Shown in pieces: positions 13,391 through 13,820 of a stretch of 13,820 nucleotides of DNA; the first letter of the stretch is position 1, and each line of letters begins with the position of its first letter. This DNA comes from Dehalococcoidia bacterium (GTDB lineage Bacteria > Chloroflexota > Dehalococcoidia > JACVQG01 > JAHKAY01), in the NCBI GenBank assembly GCA_030740315.1, contig JASLXN010000021.1, positions 1-13,820 on the forward strand, given 5' to 3'. The notes below the pieces were generated by a model that worked only from the letters and a program-made list of their open reading frames with translations, was not told the DNA's origin and did no database searches. The position numbers and the translations under genes are program-made.

Positions 13391-13820
13391 ACAACCCGCC
13401 ACTGCAAAGCACGGCGTAGCCGAACTGGTGTCTATCGTGGCGGCCCTCCCCCAAGAGAGCCGGGAGCTATTTACCCGTATCTTCGATGTGGACAGGTACA
13501 CTGCCTGCCTCAGCATCCCTGACGAAATGCACCCTTGGATCGTCCAGCAGTTCGGCTCCTTGGAGGCAGTCCGGGTGCAGAAGCTGGTGCGGGTCACCAA
13601 CCGCATCACCGGTGACGGCACCCTTTTTAACGAATTGCGCGCCTACCGGCCCATGGAGGAGTCCGAGCGACTGAAGATGGAGGCCGTCATAATAGATGGG
13701 TCCAAGGATGACCCACTGAACGAACCGGAGAAGTTCACCCCGGAGGACACCTTTGGCCGTATACGGGGCAAGTACTCCATCACCGCAGCCAATGTGGCCA
13801 AGTACGATGAGCTACACGCC
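13347..13820 (+). CDS. Unidentified protein, C-terminally truncated by the window edge
   Basis: An open frame continues to the last base (158 codons from the GTG at 13347). Codon use is like the purine genes. Recognisable text includes ISDIRQPATAKHGVAELVSIV near the start, then FTRIFDVDRYTACL, and TPEDTFGRIRGKYSITAANVAKYDELHA at the edge. I do not recognise the family with confidence; the last segment faintly recalls nucleotidyltransferase or HIT-like (galactose-1-phosphate uridylyltransferase) proteins, which is only an impression. The start is unclear: GTG 13347 is the first canonical start and overlaps purH by 44 bases, but the protein-like part begins at ISDI, where the codon is ATT (13377) behind a GGGG. 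The overlap with purH suggests the same operon. Confidence 0.72.
   Translation, partial: MRPWCLLGCAISDIRQPATAKHGVAELVSIVAALPQESRELFTRIFDVDRYTACLSIPDEMHPWIVQQFGSLEAVRVQKLVRVTNRITGDGTLFNELRAYRPMEESERLKMEAVIIDGSKDDPLNEPEKFTPEDTFGRIRGKYSITAANVAKYDELHA

Overview
The window looks like chromosomal DNA from a GC-rich, probably anaerobic bacterium. Genes are tightly packed with many ATGA/GTGA-type overlaps. A textbook sigma-70 promoter and bacterial-type PurF and PurH argue against an archaeon. A Chloroflexota (Dehalococcoidia-like) origin is my guess from gene style only and is low confidence. I see no mobile elements, tRNA, rRNA or CRISPR.

Left two thirds (1-9072), minus strand. One long co-directional run reads, in transcription order: cysH-type APS/PAPS reductase, a possible 43-aa small ORF, a TSUP-family (TauE/SafE) permease, a one-polypeptide siroheme/ferredoxin sulfite-reductase-like protein, a TusA-type sulfur carrier, then a short gap with a weak promoter candidate. 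After the gap come an AhbC/NirJ1-type radical SAM enzyme, an AhbD-like radical SAM/SPASM enzyme, a fused AhbA-AhbB siroheme decarboxylase, a CysG-N/Met8p-type precorrin-2 dehydrogenase, hemA, hemC and the first codons of a cobA-type uroporphyrinogen-III methyltransferase that runs off the left edge. This links sulfate-derived sulfite reduction, which needs siroheme, to siroheme synthesis, and then to the alternative route that turns siroheme into heme b. No hemE, hemN/F, hemG or hemH is visible.

Middle (9058-9443). A divergent intergenic region. Facing left is a perfect TTGACA-17-TATAAT promoter whose -10 and predicted start site are overlapped by a 10-bp perfect inverted repeat, a strong candidate repressor operator for the sulfur/siroheme/heme run. 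Facing right is a TATAAT box only about 10 bases before the purF ATG, suggesting a nearly leaderless purF mRNA.

Right third (9444-13820), plus strand. purF, purM and purH, separated by a 4-base overlap and a 9-base gap, form a purine-biosynthesis operon. A further open frame overlaps the end of purH and runs off the right edge; its family is uncertain.

The most interesting part is the sulfur-siroheme-heme run: an AhbAB fusion, an AhbD-position enzyme that resembles a different radical SAM subfamily, an atypical siroheme-site cysteine motif in the sulfite-reductase-like protein, and a very clear promoter/operator at its head.
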